From Paenibacillus chondroitinus NBRC 15376 (GTDB lineage: Bacteria; Bacillota; Bacilli; Paenibacillales; NBRC-103111): 64,000 nt of DNA. Where the stretch lies: positions 1 through 64,000 of the forward strand of contig NZ_BILW01000018.1 of the NCBI RefSeq assembly GCF_004000765.1, given 5' to 3'. The notes below the pieces were generated by a model. That model did not search any database. It was not told the origin of the DNA and saw only the letters and a program-made list of their open reading frames with translations. This document shows positions 7,686 to 16,532 of the stretch, piece after piece; the first letter of the stretch is position 1, and each line of letters starts with the position of its first letter. The position numbers and the translations under genes are program-made.

Positions 7686-7989
7686 CATTATGTTTTTCTC
7701 CCCAAGCACACATCATTTCTGCTACAGGGACCAATGTTCGGCCATATTCACTAAGTGAATATTCTACTTTTGGAGGGACGGTAGGGTATACCGTTCTTTG
7801 GATCACGCCTTCATGTTCTAAATCACGAAGATGTTGTGTGAGCATTTTTTGCGAGACATCAGGGATTAGCTTTTCCAGATCGCTATATCGCTTGGTGGAT
7901 TCCACCAAATTCCATAAAATCGTCGGTTTCCACTTTCCTCCTAACACATGAATGACCGTCTCGATGGGACATTCGCGCTGATGAATCAT
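7657..7989 (-). CDS. HxlR-family winged-helix transcriptional regulator (2)
   Basis: HxlR-type regulator, 110 residues. Typical elements: CPIETVIHVLGGKWKPTILW with the redox-type Cys at residue 7, YSDLEKLIPDVSQKMLTQHL, and VEYSLSEYG. Cys at this place is the thiol sensor in the related YodB/CatR/HypR group. It is divergent from the DUF4267-DUF2269 pair and a strong dyad (8007-8035) lies between them, so it probably represses both itself and that pair. The ribosome site is weak (AAGGGTGTG upstream). It converges on regulator 1 with overlapping stop codons. Confidence 0.9.
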   Translation of the reverse strand: MIHQRECPIETVIHVLGGKWKPTILWNLVESTKRYSDLEKLIPDVSQKMLTQHLRDLEHEGVIQRTVYPTVPPKVEYSLSEYGRTLVPVAEMMCAWGEKHNERKQKEPAS

Positions 7990-8006
7990 TGATAAAACAC
8001 ACCCTT

Positions 8007-8035
8007 ACTTTTAAGTATGTGGCGTACTTTAAAGT
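8007..8035. promoter_or_regulatory. Putative HxlR operator (dyad)
   Basis: Arms ACTTTTAAGTA (8007-8017) and TACTTTAAAGT (8025-8035) match at 10 of 11 positions around a 7-nt spacer. The site lies between the regulator's start (7989) and the -35 box of the divergent DUF4267 gene (8042), a usual position for autoregulation by this family. Confidence 0.6.
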
Positions 8036-8041
8036 GCGTTC

Positions 8042-8070
8042 TTAACAGAATGATAGTCCCGCTATACAAT
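8042..8070 (+). promoter_or_regulatory. Sigma-A-type promoter for the DUF4267/DUF2269 pair
   Basis: TTAACA (8042-8047), 17-nt spacer, TACAAT (8065-8070), directly downstream of the HxlR-type dyad. Confidence 0.55.
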
Positions 8071-8108
8071 AAAGTCAATCAAATAAATTGGAAAAAGGAG
8101 ACAAAAAA

Positions 8109-8585
8109 ATGAGCACATCGAATTGGGGATTAAAGTCAGTATCGTTTTGGTTAGTGGGGGTTGTTACGCTGTTGATGTTGTTTTTAGGAGTGAAAGGTTT
8201 TATCACACCGGAAGCGGCGATTCGGGATTTTGGCCTGCCTCTGCATGACGTTACGGATAAATATCTTGTTCATATTAAAGCAGATCGTGATTTGTTTATT
8301 GGTATTTTCCTGTTAGCCTTGATGGTACTTCGGATGAGAAAAGCAATGCTCGTTGTGATGCTAACTTCGATCATAATGCCTGTCATCGATGCCATATTGG
8401 TGATAACAAATGCTGTAGACAAAACGCCTTCTTGGATCCATATTGTTACCGCCGTATACGGACTTGTCGTAGGTTGGATGTTGTATCGAGAAGAGCAGGG
8501 TGCCCGGATCGCGAATACGGAAACAACGATAAGCACAAAAGCCGCAACGCCCAAAACAATTTCCTCATTAGAAGCTCAAATCTAA
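8109..8585 (+). CDS. DUF4267 domain membrane protein
   Basis: Small membrane protein (158 residues) with about four hydrophobic helices. The family hallmark FGLPLHD then KADRDLFIGIFLLAL and MPVIDAILV, is clear. DUF4267 proteins have no established role; they often sit beside HxlR or TetR regulators of thiol or electrophile stress. ATG at 8109 is chosen over the TTG at 8088 because AAAGGAG lies 8 nt upstream. It has a promoter and candidate operator directly upstream and forms a pair with the DUF2269 gene 17 nt downstream. Confidence 0.85.
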   Translation: MSTSNWGLKSVSFWLVGVVTLLMLFLGVKGFITPEAAIRDFGLPLHDVTDKYLVHIKADRDLFIGIFLLALMVLRMRKAMLVVMLTSIIMPVIDAILVITNAVDKTPSWIHIVTAVYGLVVGWMLYREEQGARIANTETTISTKAATPKTISSLEAQI

Positions 8586-8602
8586 AGTAGGAGGGGGCTT
8601 AC

Positions 8603-9046
8603 ATGTATATTTACCTGTTGTTCGTCCATATCCTTGCCGCCGTAATAGCCATGGCTGCTGTCATCTGCTACCCCTTGATTATGAGCAGCGCCAAAACAAC
8701 CAGTCAAGCCAAGTTCGCGCTCGCACTGTTGGAGAAGGCGGCGATCCTCCCGAAGTTAGGTGGCACACTGCTGCTGCTTACAGGTCTAGCCCTTGGCTTT
8801 CTGGAAGTTTCTTTGTTCAAAGAGCTGTGGTATGTGCTCTCGATTGCCATCTTCCTTGTCATTCTCGTCATTTTTGCCGGACTCATTCCAGCGGGCATTA
8901 AACAGCAGCGTACACTGCTCCAGCAGACGCCTGGTGATGATCTTCCTGATGCGTACCGGCAAAGTCGCAGGCGATCTGCCAGGTTGGATTTAATTGCAAA
9001 TCTTGCTGCATTCATCGTCATTTTGTTAATGGTATTTAAACCGTAA
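8603..9046 (+). CDS. DUF2269 family membrane protein
   Basis: Membrane protein of 147 residues with four predicted helices. It starts YIYLLFVHILAAVIAMA with the conserved His of DUF2269 and has PKLGGTLLLLTGLALG in the second helix. Function unknown; the His/Gly pattern resembles quinone- or haem-associated small membrane proteins but no ligand can be claimed. GGAGGGGG precedes the ATG. Cotranscribed with the DUF4267 gene and followed by a strong terminator, so the two form a closed unit under the HxlR-type operator. Confidence 0.83.
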   Translation: MYIYLLFVHILAAVIAMAAVICYPLIMSSAKTTSQAKFALALLEKAAILPKLGGTLLLLTGLALGFLEVSLFKELWYVLSIAIFLVILVIFAGLIPAGIKQQRTLLQQTPGDDLPDAYRQSRRRSARLDLIANLAAFIVILLMVFKP

Positions 9047-9052
9047 TCAAAG

Positions 9053-9103
9053 AAAAGAAGAACAGGCTGCGATCTTTCAGATCAGCGACTTGTTCTTCTT
9101 TTT
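9053..9103 (+). terminator. Rho-independent terminator after the DUF2269 gene
   Basis: A long imperfect stem: AAGAAGAACA on the left pairs with TGTTCTTCTT on the right, with an inner GATCT/AGATC stem, then TTTTTC. Confidence 0.8.
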
Positions 9104-9244
9104 CATTGTAGCGAGCGAAAAGTCAGTAATGACGCGGAATTTCCCTGAGAAAAAAAGTCTAATTGCGGCAAGAACGCTATTCTCGTAGGCTGTGAGTATC
9201 AATTCGAACACCAAGAGACGCGAGAGGAGGTGTACAATACAAGA

Positions 9245-10210
9245 ATGAACAGTGAACTCAGTCAACACTTACCGTCGGAACTTGGGTCACCTGCAACCAA
9301 GCAGCGATCCCGGATTTGGGCTATTATGAAGCGCGATAAATTTCTGTATATGTTGGCACTGCCGGGCATTCTGTTTATGATCTTGTTCAAGTATGTACCG
9401 ATGTGGGGCATCATTATTGCATTTCAAAATTATTCACCTTACAGAGGTGTGCTAGGAAGTGATTGGGTCGGGCTGGAGCACTTTATCCGTTTTTTTTCCA
9501 ACCCTGATTTTATGATGTTGTTTCGCAACACGATGGCGATTAATTTGATGAATTTGGTTTTTTATTTTCCGCTGCCGATCATCATCGCTTTGCTGTTGAA
9601 TGAGGTCATGAGCAAGCCCTTCAAGAAGGTGATCCAATCCATCGTTTATTTGCCGCACTTTTTGTCCTGGGTCATCATTGTAGGAATTACGATTCTGATG
9701 TTGACGCGCACAGATGGATCGATCAACAACCTGCTGGTGTATTTCGGTTTTTCCAAAATTGATTTTTTGACCAACCCGAAATTGTTCTGGATCTTGCTTA
9801 CGGTGCAATCGATCTGGAAGGAAGCGGGCTGGGGCACGATCATTTTCCTGGCGGCTATTGCGGGGTTGGATACACAGTTATACGAAGCAGCCAAAATCGA
9901 TGGTGCTAAGCGATTGCGACAGATTTGGCACATTACGCTACCAGGAATCCGCAGTGTGATTCTCATCTTACTCATTTTACGAATAGGAAATATTATGGAT
10001 GTTGGTTTTGAACAAGTATTCCTTATGGGGAACGGGGCGGTATCGACCGTAGGCGAGGTTTTCGATACGTACGTGTACCGGCTCGGTATTCAACAAGGTC
10101 AGTTCAGCTTCAGTACGGCTGTTGGGCTTTTTAAGTCAGTCGTGGGGCTGGTGCTGGTCGTTATCGCCAACAAGCTGGCCAAACGGTTTGGCGAAGAAGG
10201 CGTGTATTAA
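9245..10210 (+). CDS. Oligosaccharide ABC transporter permease, LplB-like
   Basis: Inner-membrane permease of the LplB/YteP group, about 321 residues and six transmembrane helices. Family signs: the first helix region LALPGILFMILFKYVPMWGI, IAFQNYSPYRG, and the ATPase-contact EAA loop YEAAKIDGAKRLRQIWHITL. It works with the permease and binding protein downstream; no ATPase gene is nearby. AGGAGGTG lies 12 nt before ATG 9245; the GTG at 9230 overlaps that site. First gene of an operon for a complex oligosaccharide (relatives carry pectin or rhamnogalacturonan fragments, substrate here inferred only). I see no clear gene or promoter in 9104-9244. Confidence 0.9.
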   Translation: MNSELSQHLPSELGSPATKQRSRIWAIMKRDKFLYMLALPGILFMILFKYVPMWGIIIAFQNYSPYRGVLGSDWVGLEHFIRFFSNPDFMMLFRNTMAINLMNLVFYFPLPIIIALLLNEVMSKPFKKVIQSIVYLPHFLSWVIIVGITILMLTRTDGSINNLLVYFGFSKIDFLTNPKLFWILLTVQSIWKEAGWGTIIFLAAIAGLDTQLYEAAKIDGAKRLRQIWHITLPGIRSVILILLILRIGNIMDVGFEQVFLMGNGAVSTVGEVFDTYVYRLGIQQGQFSFSTAVGLFKSVVGLVLVVIANKLAKRFGEEGVY

Positions 10211-10226
10211 GGAAGGAGAATGAAGA

Positions 10227-11102
10227 ATGAGAAAGAGCACGAAGGACCTCTTTCCGATTGTTAACTACACGGTGTTGGCTCTTATTGGGCTAGTGACGTT
10301 GTTCCCGCTTTATTATGTGGTCGTCGTGTCATTTATGGATCCATCGGAATACTTGAAGGGAGGGCTCCGGCTGTTTCCCTCTACGTGGTCGCTGGCTTCC
10401 TACAAATATTTGCTGTCGACAAAGTCTTTCCTGAACGCCTCGATGATCAGCGGTTTCTTGGCGATTGTCGGCACCTTCTGCAGCTTGGTCATTACGGCGG
10501 CGCTTTCGTATGCACTTTCACGAAGAAGAATGCCGGCACGTCGGGCAATGCTGTTGTTAATTCTGCTGACGACACTCTTCAACCCGGGGATGATTCCACC
10601 GTATTTGCTCATACGCGATTTGCACTTGATCAACAGCATCTGGGCATTGATCATCCCGGTGCTGACGAGCGGCTGGTATGTCATTCTGATGAAGGGTTTT
10701 TTCGACAGCATTCCGGATAGCCTTGAGGAAGCGGCTCAGATGGATGGCTGCAATGATATCGGGATCTGGTTCCGAATTATTTTACCATTATCGCTGCCAT
10801 CGTTAGCGGCGTTTGGGCTTTTCTATGCGGTCAGCTACTGGAACACTTTTTTCTCAGCTGTATTATACATGACCGATGCTTCGAAATGGCCGCTGCAAGT
10901 TCTGCTCCAGAACATGTTGATCGATTCGTCTACGGCGGCAGGAGGAGGCGCTGCACAGGAGCTGATGAACGAGCAGTCCATTCCTCCGGAGACTTTGAAG
11001 ATGGCTGCTGTCGTCATTGCGACAGTCCCGATTTTATTTGTTTATCCGTTTTTGCAGAAACATTTCGCCAAGGGTGTCATGGTAGGTTCAATCAAAGGGT
11101 AA
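10227..11102 (+). CDS. Oligosaccharide ABC transporter permease, LplC/YtcP-like
   Basis: Second permease subunit (291 residues, six helices). Family marks: LIGLVTLFPLYYVVVVSFMDP, LSRRRMPARRAMLLLILLTT, NPGMIPPYLLIRDL, and the EAA motif EEAAQMDGCNDIGIWFRIIL; the C-terminus HFAKGVMVGSIKG is characteristic. A GGAAGGAGA site precedes the ATG, 16 nt after the previous stop, so the two permeases are cotranscribed. Confidence 0.9.
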   Translation: MRKSTKDLFPIVNYTVLALIGLVTLFPLYYVVVVSFMDPSEYLKGGLRLFPSTWSLASYKYLLSTKSFLNASMISGFLAIVGTFCSLVITAALSYALSRRRMPARRAMLLLILLTTLFNPGMIPPYLLIRDLHLINSIWALIIPVLTSGWYVILMKGFFDSIPDSLEEAAQMDGCNDIGIWFRIILPLSLPSLAAFGLFYAVSYWNTFFSAVLYMTDASKWPLQVLLQNMLIDSSTAAGGGAAQELMNEQSIPPETLKMAAVVIATVPILFVYPFLQKHFAKGVMVGSIKG

Positions 11103-11120
11103 TGAGGCAAATATCCGACT

Positions 11121-12650
11121 ATGGATCAGGGGGTTTTTCATTTGTTACAACGTAAACATGGTATAGTAAAAAGTGCAACGATTTTGACGGCGGTCGCTCT
11201 AGCCTTAACGGGCTGCGGTGGTGGCGATGCTGCAAAATCTTCCCAGAAAGTAACCGAAATCTCTATCATGACGAACTTTAGCACGCCGGAACCGCCGGGC
11301 GCCGACAATGTGATCGTCCAGGAAATCGGCAAGCGTACGAATACGAAGTTAAATATTCAATGGGTTTCGTCCAATAACTATGCGGAAAAAACGAAGGTGA
11401 CGCTGGCTTCCGGCGATATCCCGGATCTGATGTTCGTTCTGGATCCATTCGACCCGCTTGTCATGCAGATGGCAAAGGAAGGCGCATTCTGGGAGCTTAC
11501 GCCTGAACTGGTGAAGGCTTACCCGAATTTGGCAGCTTACCCGTCAGCTGTTTGGCAAAGCTCCAAGATGCAGGATGGCAAAAACTATGGTATTCCTGCG
11601 GTTCGCCCAATGGGCGGGTGGTCTTTTATCAATATTCGTAAAGACTGGTTGGATAAGCTTGGTATGAAAATGCCGGAGACGATGGATGAATTATTCGAAA
11701 CGATGAAGGCTTTTACATATAAAGATCCAGACGGCAATGGCAAGCAGGACACATTTGGACTGGCTGGTAATCAAGGTTCCTTCCTATTTGAGCCGCTTTT
11801 TAACTCAACGCAAGGAAAGTGGAAGCTGAAAGATGGCAAACTGGCGCATATTTATCTGGAGCCGCAAACCCGTGATGCCATTTTGTATCAAAAGAAACTA
11901 TACGACGAGAAAGTCATTCCCGAAGACTTTGCGGTGCTCAAACTGAGCCAGTTCGAGGATATGGCCAAGTCTAATAAAGCGGGCATGTGGGTTGATACGG
12001 TTGAGGCCTCCTGGCGTCTGACAGAAGAACTGCGGAAAACGAATCCGAATGCGGATTTCTTGCCAATGACCTATTTGGTTAGTCCCGAAGGCAAAAAGAT
12101 GGCGTATCAATGGCGTGGCTTCAATGGTATCTTCCTGATTCCGAAGAAGGTATCCGAGGCGAAGCTGAAAACAATTTTACAACTAATGGACTATGGTTCA
12201 TCGACGGAAGGCACGGATCTGGCTTGGTATGGCTTCAAGGATGTTCACTATACAGAGAAGGATGGCATAAAGCTGGCCACGGAACAGGCTAAAAAGGATA
12301 TTGTTTCTCAAAGTGCACTGGGTAAAATATTCAGTCGCGACGAAAAGTACCTCTGGGCTTACCGGACGGGGATGCCTGCCGATGTCTTTGAGCGTAACAA
12401 GAAAATCGTAGACGCACGGGAACCGTATCTGGTCGGCGATATTGGCAACGGATTATATTCGGAAACGGCGAGCAAATACGGAGCGGAGATCGATAAGAAG
12501 GTAGATGATCTGCGGGTCAAAGTCATCATGGGCAAGGAACCGATCAGCGCGTGGGATGATTTCGTTAACAATCTGTCCAAGGACCAGAACTTCCAGGCTA
12601 TTATCAAGGAAGTCAACGATTCGTATCAGAAGCGGACAACAGGTAAATAA
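11121..12650 (+). CDS. Extracellular solute-binding lipoprotein, LplA-like
   Basis: Large (about 500-residue) carbohydrate-binding lipoprotein of the LplA/YtcQ class that delivers ligands to the two permeases upstream. The lipobox is ALTGC with a Gly-rich linker; then SIMTNFSTPEPPGADN, DIPDLMFV and KNYGIPAVRPMGGWSFINIRKDWLDKLG are family-typical. A Ca-binding-like loop DPDGNGKQDT is present near residue 200. Start uncertain: ATG 11121 has only a poor ribosome site, whereas the in-frame TTG at 11142 has CAGGGGG 9 nt upstream and gives a normal signal peptide. Confidence 0.88.
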   Translation: MDQGVFHLLQRKHGIVKSATILTAVALALTGCGGGDAAKSSQKVTEISIMTNFSTPEPPGADNVIVQEIGKRTNTKLNIQWVSSNNYAEKTKVTLASGDIPDLMFVLDPFDPLVMQMAKEGAFWELTPELVKAYPNLAAYPSAVWQSSKMQDGKNYGIPAVRPMGGWSFINIRKDWLDKLGMKMPETMDELFETMKAFTYKDPDGNGKQDTFGLAGNQGSFLFEPLFNSTQGKWKLKDGKLAHIYLEPQTRDAILYQKKLYDEKVIPEDFAVLKLSQFEDMAKSNKAGMWVDTVEASWRLTEELRKTNPNADFLPMTYLVSPEGKKMAYQWRGFNGIFLIPKKVSEAKLKTILQLMDYGSSTEGTDLAWYGFKDVHYTEKDGIKLATEQAKKDIVSQSALGKIFSRDEKYLWAYRTGMPADVFERNKKIVDAREPYLVGDIGNGLYSETASKYGAEIDKKVDDLRVKVIMGKEPISAWDDFVNNLSKDQNFQAIIKEVNDSYQKRTTGK

Positions 12651-12665
12651 AAGACTTTAAAATTA

Positions 12666-12711
12666 ACAGGAAGCGGCTTTTTGGGCATTTGCTCAAGAGC
12701 GCGCTTCCTGT
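12666..12711 (+). other. Hairpin between binding-protein gene and AraC regulator gene
   Basis: Arms ACAGGAAGCG (12666-12675) and CGCTTCCTGT (12702-12711) enclose a further partly paired loop. No T tract follows, so it is more likely an mRNA-processing or 3'-stabilising structure than a full terminator. The next gene starts 29 nt later. Confidence 0.55.
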
Positions 12712-12739
12712 ATGAGCATAAAAGATGGGATGGATGGGC

Positions 12740-15034
12740 ATGAAGAAGCGGCTAGGAAAAGGATTGCTATTATATCGGGGACACGCATTCCGGCGGAGCT
12801 TGCTGCTCATTCTGATTGTCACGACCATTCCCACCTTGCTGATTGCAGTCAGCAGTTATTATATCGGTGTCAGCTACATAGAGCGCGAGGTTGAACGGAC
12901 GCATAAACTGCAGCTGGATTACACGGTCAAGCAAGTGAGCGATGCACTTGGGCATCTGCAAGTAGGTATGAACCAGTGGACGTTGAATCCGATGAGCGAT
13001 AAGCTAAGAGGCATTGATTTTAAAGATAATTATGCGTTTAGCAAGGAATTTTTTGAATCTCTGACTGTTTTGAATAACAGCAGTGCGTTAATTGATCAGT
13101 CCTTAGTGTACCTTGAGAACCCACCACGCCTTATCTCGGATAGCCAAGGTATCCACAGGTTGGAAGAAAGTGGAGCCAAGCCCTACCACGAACTGCTTGC
13201 CGTCAAGGAGCGCTTGTTTTGGCGCATGCTCCAAGCACCAGCGCTCGATGGGCTGTTCGTCGTTCACAAACTGCCGGTTATCGGCGAGCCCTTTGGCGTA
13301 ATCATGGCGCGTATTAACGAGAAGCAGCTTTTAAATTTGGCGGGCTTCGATGCAGGATTGGGCGGTACTGTTTTCATTCTTAACCGAGAAGGAACGCTGC
13401 TGTCACGAGATTTGTTTTCGCCTGCCGTTAAAGAGATGAACGAGGCACTCGTTAAGGAGCTAAGCGGGAAGCAGGAAAAATCCTCCTCCTTCCGTTGGAG
13501 TTGGGGAAATGAGCTGTACGTTGTATCGACGGCGACGATACCAATTACCGGTTGGGAGCTGGTTTCGGCCGTGCCGATGTCTGAATTTCTGAAACCGATC
13601 GTGCTCGTTTCCCGGCTCATTATGGCGGTGGGGCTAATTAGTTTGTTGTTTGTCCTGCTCAGCTCGTGGTACGCATCCGTCCGGTTGGTCCAACCGCTTC
13701 ATCGGCTTCTCCGTACGCTGATTTCCCCGGCAGGGCCGGAGCCGCTGCTCGTTCCAAAAGACGAGATCCAGTACATCGAGGAACAATGGCGGAATTTGAG
13801 CAGAGAAAGTCATCTGCTGCAGTCCCGGCTGGAAGGGCAGCACTCCTCGCTGCGGACGGGGTTCTTGCTGCAATTGGTGCAAGGCCATCTGCAACTGTTG
13901 CAGGAACAGGAGATTACGCAGCGCATGGAGCAGTACGGCTGGGAACCGGAAGGCCAGCAATTTGTCGTGATGGTCGTACAATTATTGGGTTTCCACCGGC
14001 TGCAGGGCTCCTTCCGCGAGGATGAACAGCCGCTCGTGACGTTCGCAGCGGTAAATATGATTGAAGAGCTGACAGGCAACGACAATGTATCCGTCATGAA
14101 CTTGCATGACTTATCCGTTGGCTTGTTCACGATGTTTCCCCAGGAGGTATCTCCTGCCGAGGTTGCTGAACGGCTGAAGCGGATGGCTTCGGAGATTGGC
14201 CACAGTTTGCACCGCATTTTGAAAATGGATACGGTCATCGGTCTAGGCCAGCCTGTGTCCGCCATCAGCCGCGTTCCGATCGCTTGGGAAGAGGTGCTGC
14301 AGGCACTGCGGCACAGAAAGCTGGATGTACCGAACCAGATTATCGACTTGAACGAACCGATGAACGAGCACGCAGATTCAAGATATCCTTTCGCGTTGGA
14401 GCAGGACCTGGTTCATTCGATGGTGAGTGGCCTTGGTGAGGAAAGCCATCGGTTGTTAGGCTTATTTTTCCAAGAGTTGAAGGCGCATGCGAAGCGGGAA
14501 CTGCTTTTGCAGCAGGGCAGTCTTAAGCTTTTGGGAGCTGTGCAGGGGGCTTTGATGCAATCGGACGTGATGCAGGGCGGTTCCCTGTTCGATTGGGGCC
14601 AGCTCTATGCGGAGCTGTTGGCACTTAAGGACAGTGACGAGATGCAGGTTTGGTATGCAGCTCGAATCGTGGAACCGTTGATGGTGGAGCTTATGCATCA
14701 TCAGAACGACAGAGCTCGCGACTTGGTTGAGCGGACAGTGGGGATGATTCGTTCGGAATATCAAACGGATATTTCGTTAGACTTGTGCGCAGACCGCCTC
14801 GGCATCTCCTCGTCGGGTCTGAGCAAGCTTTTCCTGCAAGTGACCGGCATGTATTTCGTTGACTACTTGACCAAGACGAGACTGGATCAGGCGAAAGAAC
14901 TACTTGTCGGCTCCGAGCTGAAAATGCAGGAGATTGCCGTAAAAGTCGGTTATCAACCGACGTATTTTAACCGGATTTTTAAAAAGATGGAGGGCATGAC
15001 CCCTAAGGATTTTCGCGAACACAATAAACTGTAG
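12740..15034 (+). CDS. Membrane-bound AraC-family regulator (YtdP/YesS-like)
   Basis: One-component transmembrane regulator of about 764 residues. An N-terminal helix (SLLLILIVTTIPTLLIAVSS) and a second helix near residue 300 (LISLLFVLLSSWYA) flank a roughly 250-residue extracellular sensor; a cytoplasmic middle region follows, and the C-terminal 100 residues form an AraC double helix-turn-helix (LDLCADRLGISSSGLSKLF, then MQEIAVKVGYQPTYFNRIFKKMEGMTPKDF). This matches B. subtilis YtdP and YesS, which control pectin/rhamnogalacturonan import genes. Being in the transporter operon it most likely activates that operon on sensing ligand or loaded binding protein. ATG 12740 is the best of several close in-frame ATGs; start not certain. 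Confidence 0.88.
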   Translation: MKKRLGKGLLLYRGHAFRRSLLLILIVTTIPTLLIAVSSYYIGVSYIEREVERTHKLQLDYTVKQVSDALGHLQVGMNQWTLNPMSDKLRGIDFKDNYAFSKEFFESLTVLNNSSALIDQSLVYLENPPRLISDSQGIHRLEESGAKPYHELLAVKERLFWRMLQAPALDGLFVVHKLPVIGEPFGVIMARINEKQLLNLAGFDAGLGGTVFILNREGTLLSRDLFSPAVKEMNEALVKELSGKQEKSSSFRWSWGNELYVVSTATIPITGWELVSAVPMSEFLKPIVLVSRLIMAVGLISLLFVLLSSWYASVRLVQPLHRLLRTLISPAGPEPLLVPKDEIQYIEEQWRNLSRESHLLQSRLEGQHSSLRTGFLLQLVQGHLQLLQEQEITQRMEQYGWEPEGQQFVVMVVQLLGFHRLQGSFREDEQPLVTFAAVNMIEELTGNDNVSVMNLHDLSVGLFTMFPQEVSPAEVAERLKRMASEIGHSLHRILKMDTVIGLGQPVSAISRVPIAWEEVLQALRHRKLDVPNQIIDLNEPMNEHADSRYPFALEQDLVHSMVSGLGEESHRLLGLFFQELKAHAKRELLLQQGSLKLLGAVQGALMQSDVMQGGSLFDWGQLYAELLALKDSDEMQVWYAARIVEPLMVELMHHQNDRARDLVERTVGMIRSEYQTDISLDLCADRLGISSSGLSKLFLQVTGMYFVDYLTKTRLDQAKELLVGSELKMQEIAVKVGYQPTYFNRIFKKMEGMTPKDFREHNKL

Positions 15035-15065
15035 ACCTTGAGATATGAAGGGAGTAGAAGTCAAC

Positions 15066-16223
15066 ATGATAATGGAACGACTGAGTCAGGTAACGGAGCC
15101 TATACGCTCCATCGAGCTTTACCGGTATGACGTGAACGTGCAGCGGACATTCAGTCATGGGGCATGGACCAACCGTATCCACGGATTTATCCGCATTTCA
15201 GCGGGGAATCAGAGTGGCTGGGGAGAAAATATTATGGCTGTCAACCGCGAGGAGCTGGATTTAAACGAATGGCTCAGCCCGTTGCAAGAATTGATCGGGA
15301 TGTCTATTGGGGAAGCGGTTCGCACAGTGACGAGCCGGCTTACGGAGCTGTGCTCCAAGCGTGCCGAGATGGTGGAGACAGCGCTGCTTGATCTTGCGGG
15401 GCATCTGCTCGGTCAGTCCGCTCTTGATCTGTTGGGGCTGGATGGCAAGGAGCCTGTCCCGGGGTTATTCTGTATCCTGGAAAACGACCCGGAGAAGGTA
15501 CGCGTGAGGGCGCAAGAGTCCTGGGATCAAGGGTACCGCACCCACCTTAAGGTCAAGCTGTTCGGGGACATCGCTCTGGATAAAAAGATCGTCGAAGCAG
15601 CCCGTGACATCATGGGGCCGGAGACGTTCATCGTCGGTGATGTGAACTATGGCTATCGGCCGAAGAAGAGTGAAGATGACCTTGACGGCATCGTTGCTTC
15701 ACTGCGCATCCTGGAAGAGGCTGGCCTGAATGCCTGCGAAGACCCGGCGAGCTTGACCATGCCGCAGTGGATTGAGCTGCAGCGTCAAGTTGCTACGCTG
15801 CAGCTGCTGCCAGACGTGCCTCTCCGCCCGGCGGTTGAGGCTGCGCGTACGGTTACGGCGGGGATGGGCGGCATCTACAACATCCACCCGGGCTGTGCGG
15901 GTTCTCTCATTCATGCGGTAGAGCTGGCCCGCAAGATCCAAAGTTTTGGCGCCAGACTCATGATTGGTGACGACAGCTTGGTCGGCCCGGCTTGCACGGT
16001 CTGGCAGCAGCTCGCGATCGGCCTGTCGGCCGATTGGGTCGAGGCGCTGGAGAAGCCGGGCGAGTCGGACGCCTTCGAAACCTGCGTCATTGCTCAGGTT
16101 ACATCAAGGACGGCTGACAGCGAGGTCAACCTGCGCAGCGATTCACCGGGCTTCGGCCTTGTGCTGGACGCGAAGCAGTTAAGGTCCGTCTGCCCGGATT
16201 ACGGGCAGATTGGATTGGTTTGA
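15066..16223 (+). CDS. Enolase-superfamily (mandelate racemase/MLE-like) enzyme, atypical active site
   Basis: Barrel enzyme of the enolase superfamily, about 385 residues, which would abstract a proton next to a carboxylate. An N-terminal capping domain is followed by the strand-2 KxK motif (Lys162, Lys164 in HLKVKLFGD). Three metal-ligand positions fit Asp192 (GDVNYGY), Glu225 (CEDPAS) and Asp250 (LPDVPL). The strand-6 position, normally a Lys in the MLE group, reads NIHPGCAGS with His274. So the acid/base set differs from ordinary cycloisomerases and racemases; a sugar-acid dehydratase or epimerase is possible. It lies 31 nt after the AraC gene, so it probably acts on the sugar the operon imports. 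ATG 15066 follows AAGGGAG by 11 nt; ATG 15045 precedes that site. Confidence 0.8.
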   Translation: MIMERLSQVTEPIRSIELYRYDVNVQRTFSHGAWTNRIHGFIRISAGNQSGWGENIMAVNREELDLNEWLSPLQELIGMSIGEAVRTVTSRLTELCSKRAEMVETALLDLAGHLLGQSALDLLGLDGKEPVPGLFCILENDPEKVRVRAQESWDQGYRTHLKVKLFGDIALDKKIVEAARDIMGPETFIVGDVNYGYRPKKSEDDLDGIVASLRILEEAGLNACEDPASLTMPQWIELQRQVATLQLLPDVPLRPAVEAARTVTAGMGGIYNIHPGCAGSLIHAVELARKIQSFGARLMIGDDSLVGPACTVWQQLAIGLSADWVEALEKPGESDAFETCVIAQVTSRTADSEVNLRSDSPGFGLVLDAKQLRSVCPDYGQIGLV

Positions 16224-16240
16224 CCTTCGGTTTCGGCGGA

Positions 16241-16418
16241 GGGAACTGTAGGGCGCTATTTCTTCGGAAAGCGCCCTTTTCCTCGCCGAAGGGGAACTAG
16301 GGGCCACTATTTCCTCGTATTTGGCTGTGATTCAACCAAATACGGAGAAATAAGGCCCTGTAGTTCCCCTCAGCCAATCCAACCCCCGCTATTCGCCGAA
16401 ATAGCGGACGGTAGTTCC
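16241..16418. repeat. Structured intergenic repeat, copy 1
   Basis: One of three ~178-bp elements in this window. Two forward units (GGGAACTGTAGGGCGCTATTT at about 16241 and GGAACTAGGGGCC at 16293) are followed by two reverse units (AAATAAGGCCCTGTAGTTCC ending 16367, and GAAATAGCGGACGGTAGTTCC ending 16418, slightly shortened here). The second forward and first reverse units pair into a stem of about 30 bp tipped by CGTATTTGG/CCAAATACG. The outer parts form small hairpins (GGGCGCT/AGCGCCC followed by TTTTCC, and CCGCTATT/AATAGCGG); the first may end the enolase transcript. It fills most of the 309-nt gap; no gene seen. Confidence 0.8.
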
Positions 16419-16532
16419 TCCAAGTTAGCCAAGTTATTTCGAAACTTTAAGTATGATTCCGCGTCTATTCCTACAGGTGGAAAATTATGGAATAATTCCC
16501 CCTCGCATAGAATATGCTGGGAGGAGAATAAA

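Noticed and set aside
12170-12320. Possible frameshift in the LplA-like gene (alternative frame at 12110-12292)
   Set aside because: The main frame is continuous and family-like through this part, so the second frame is chance.
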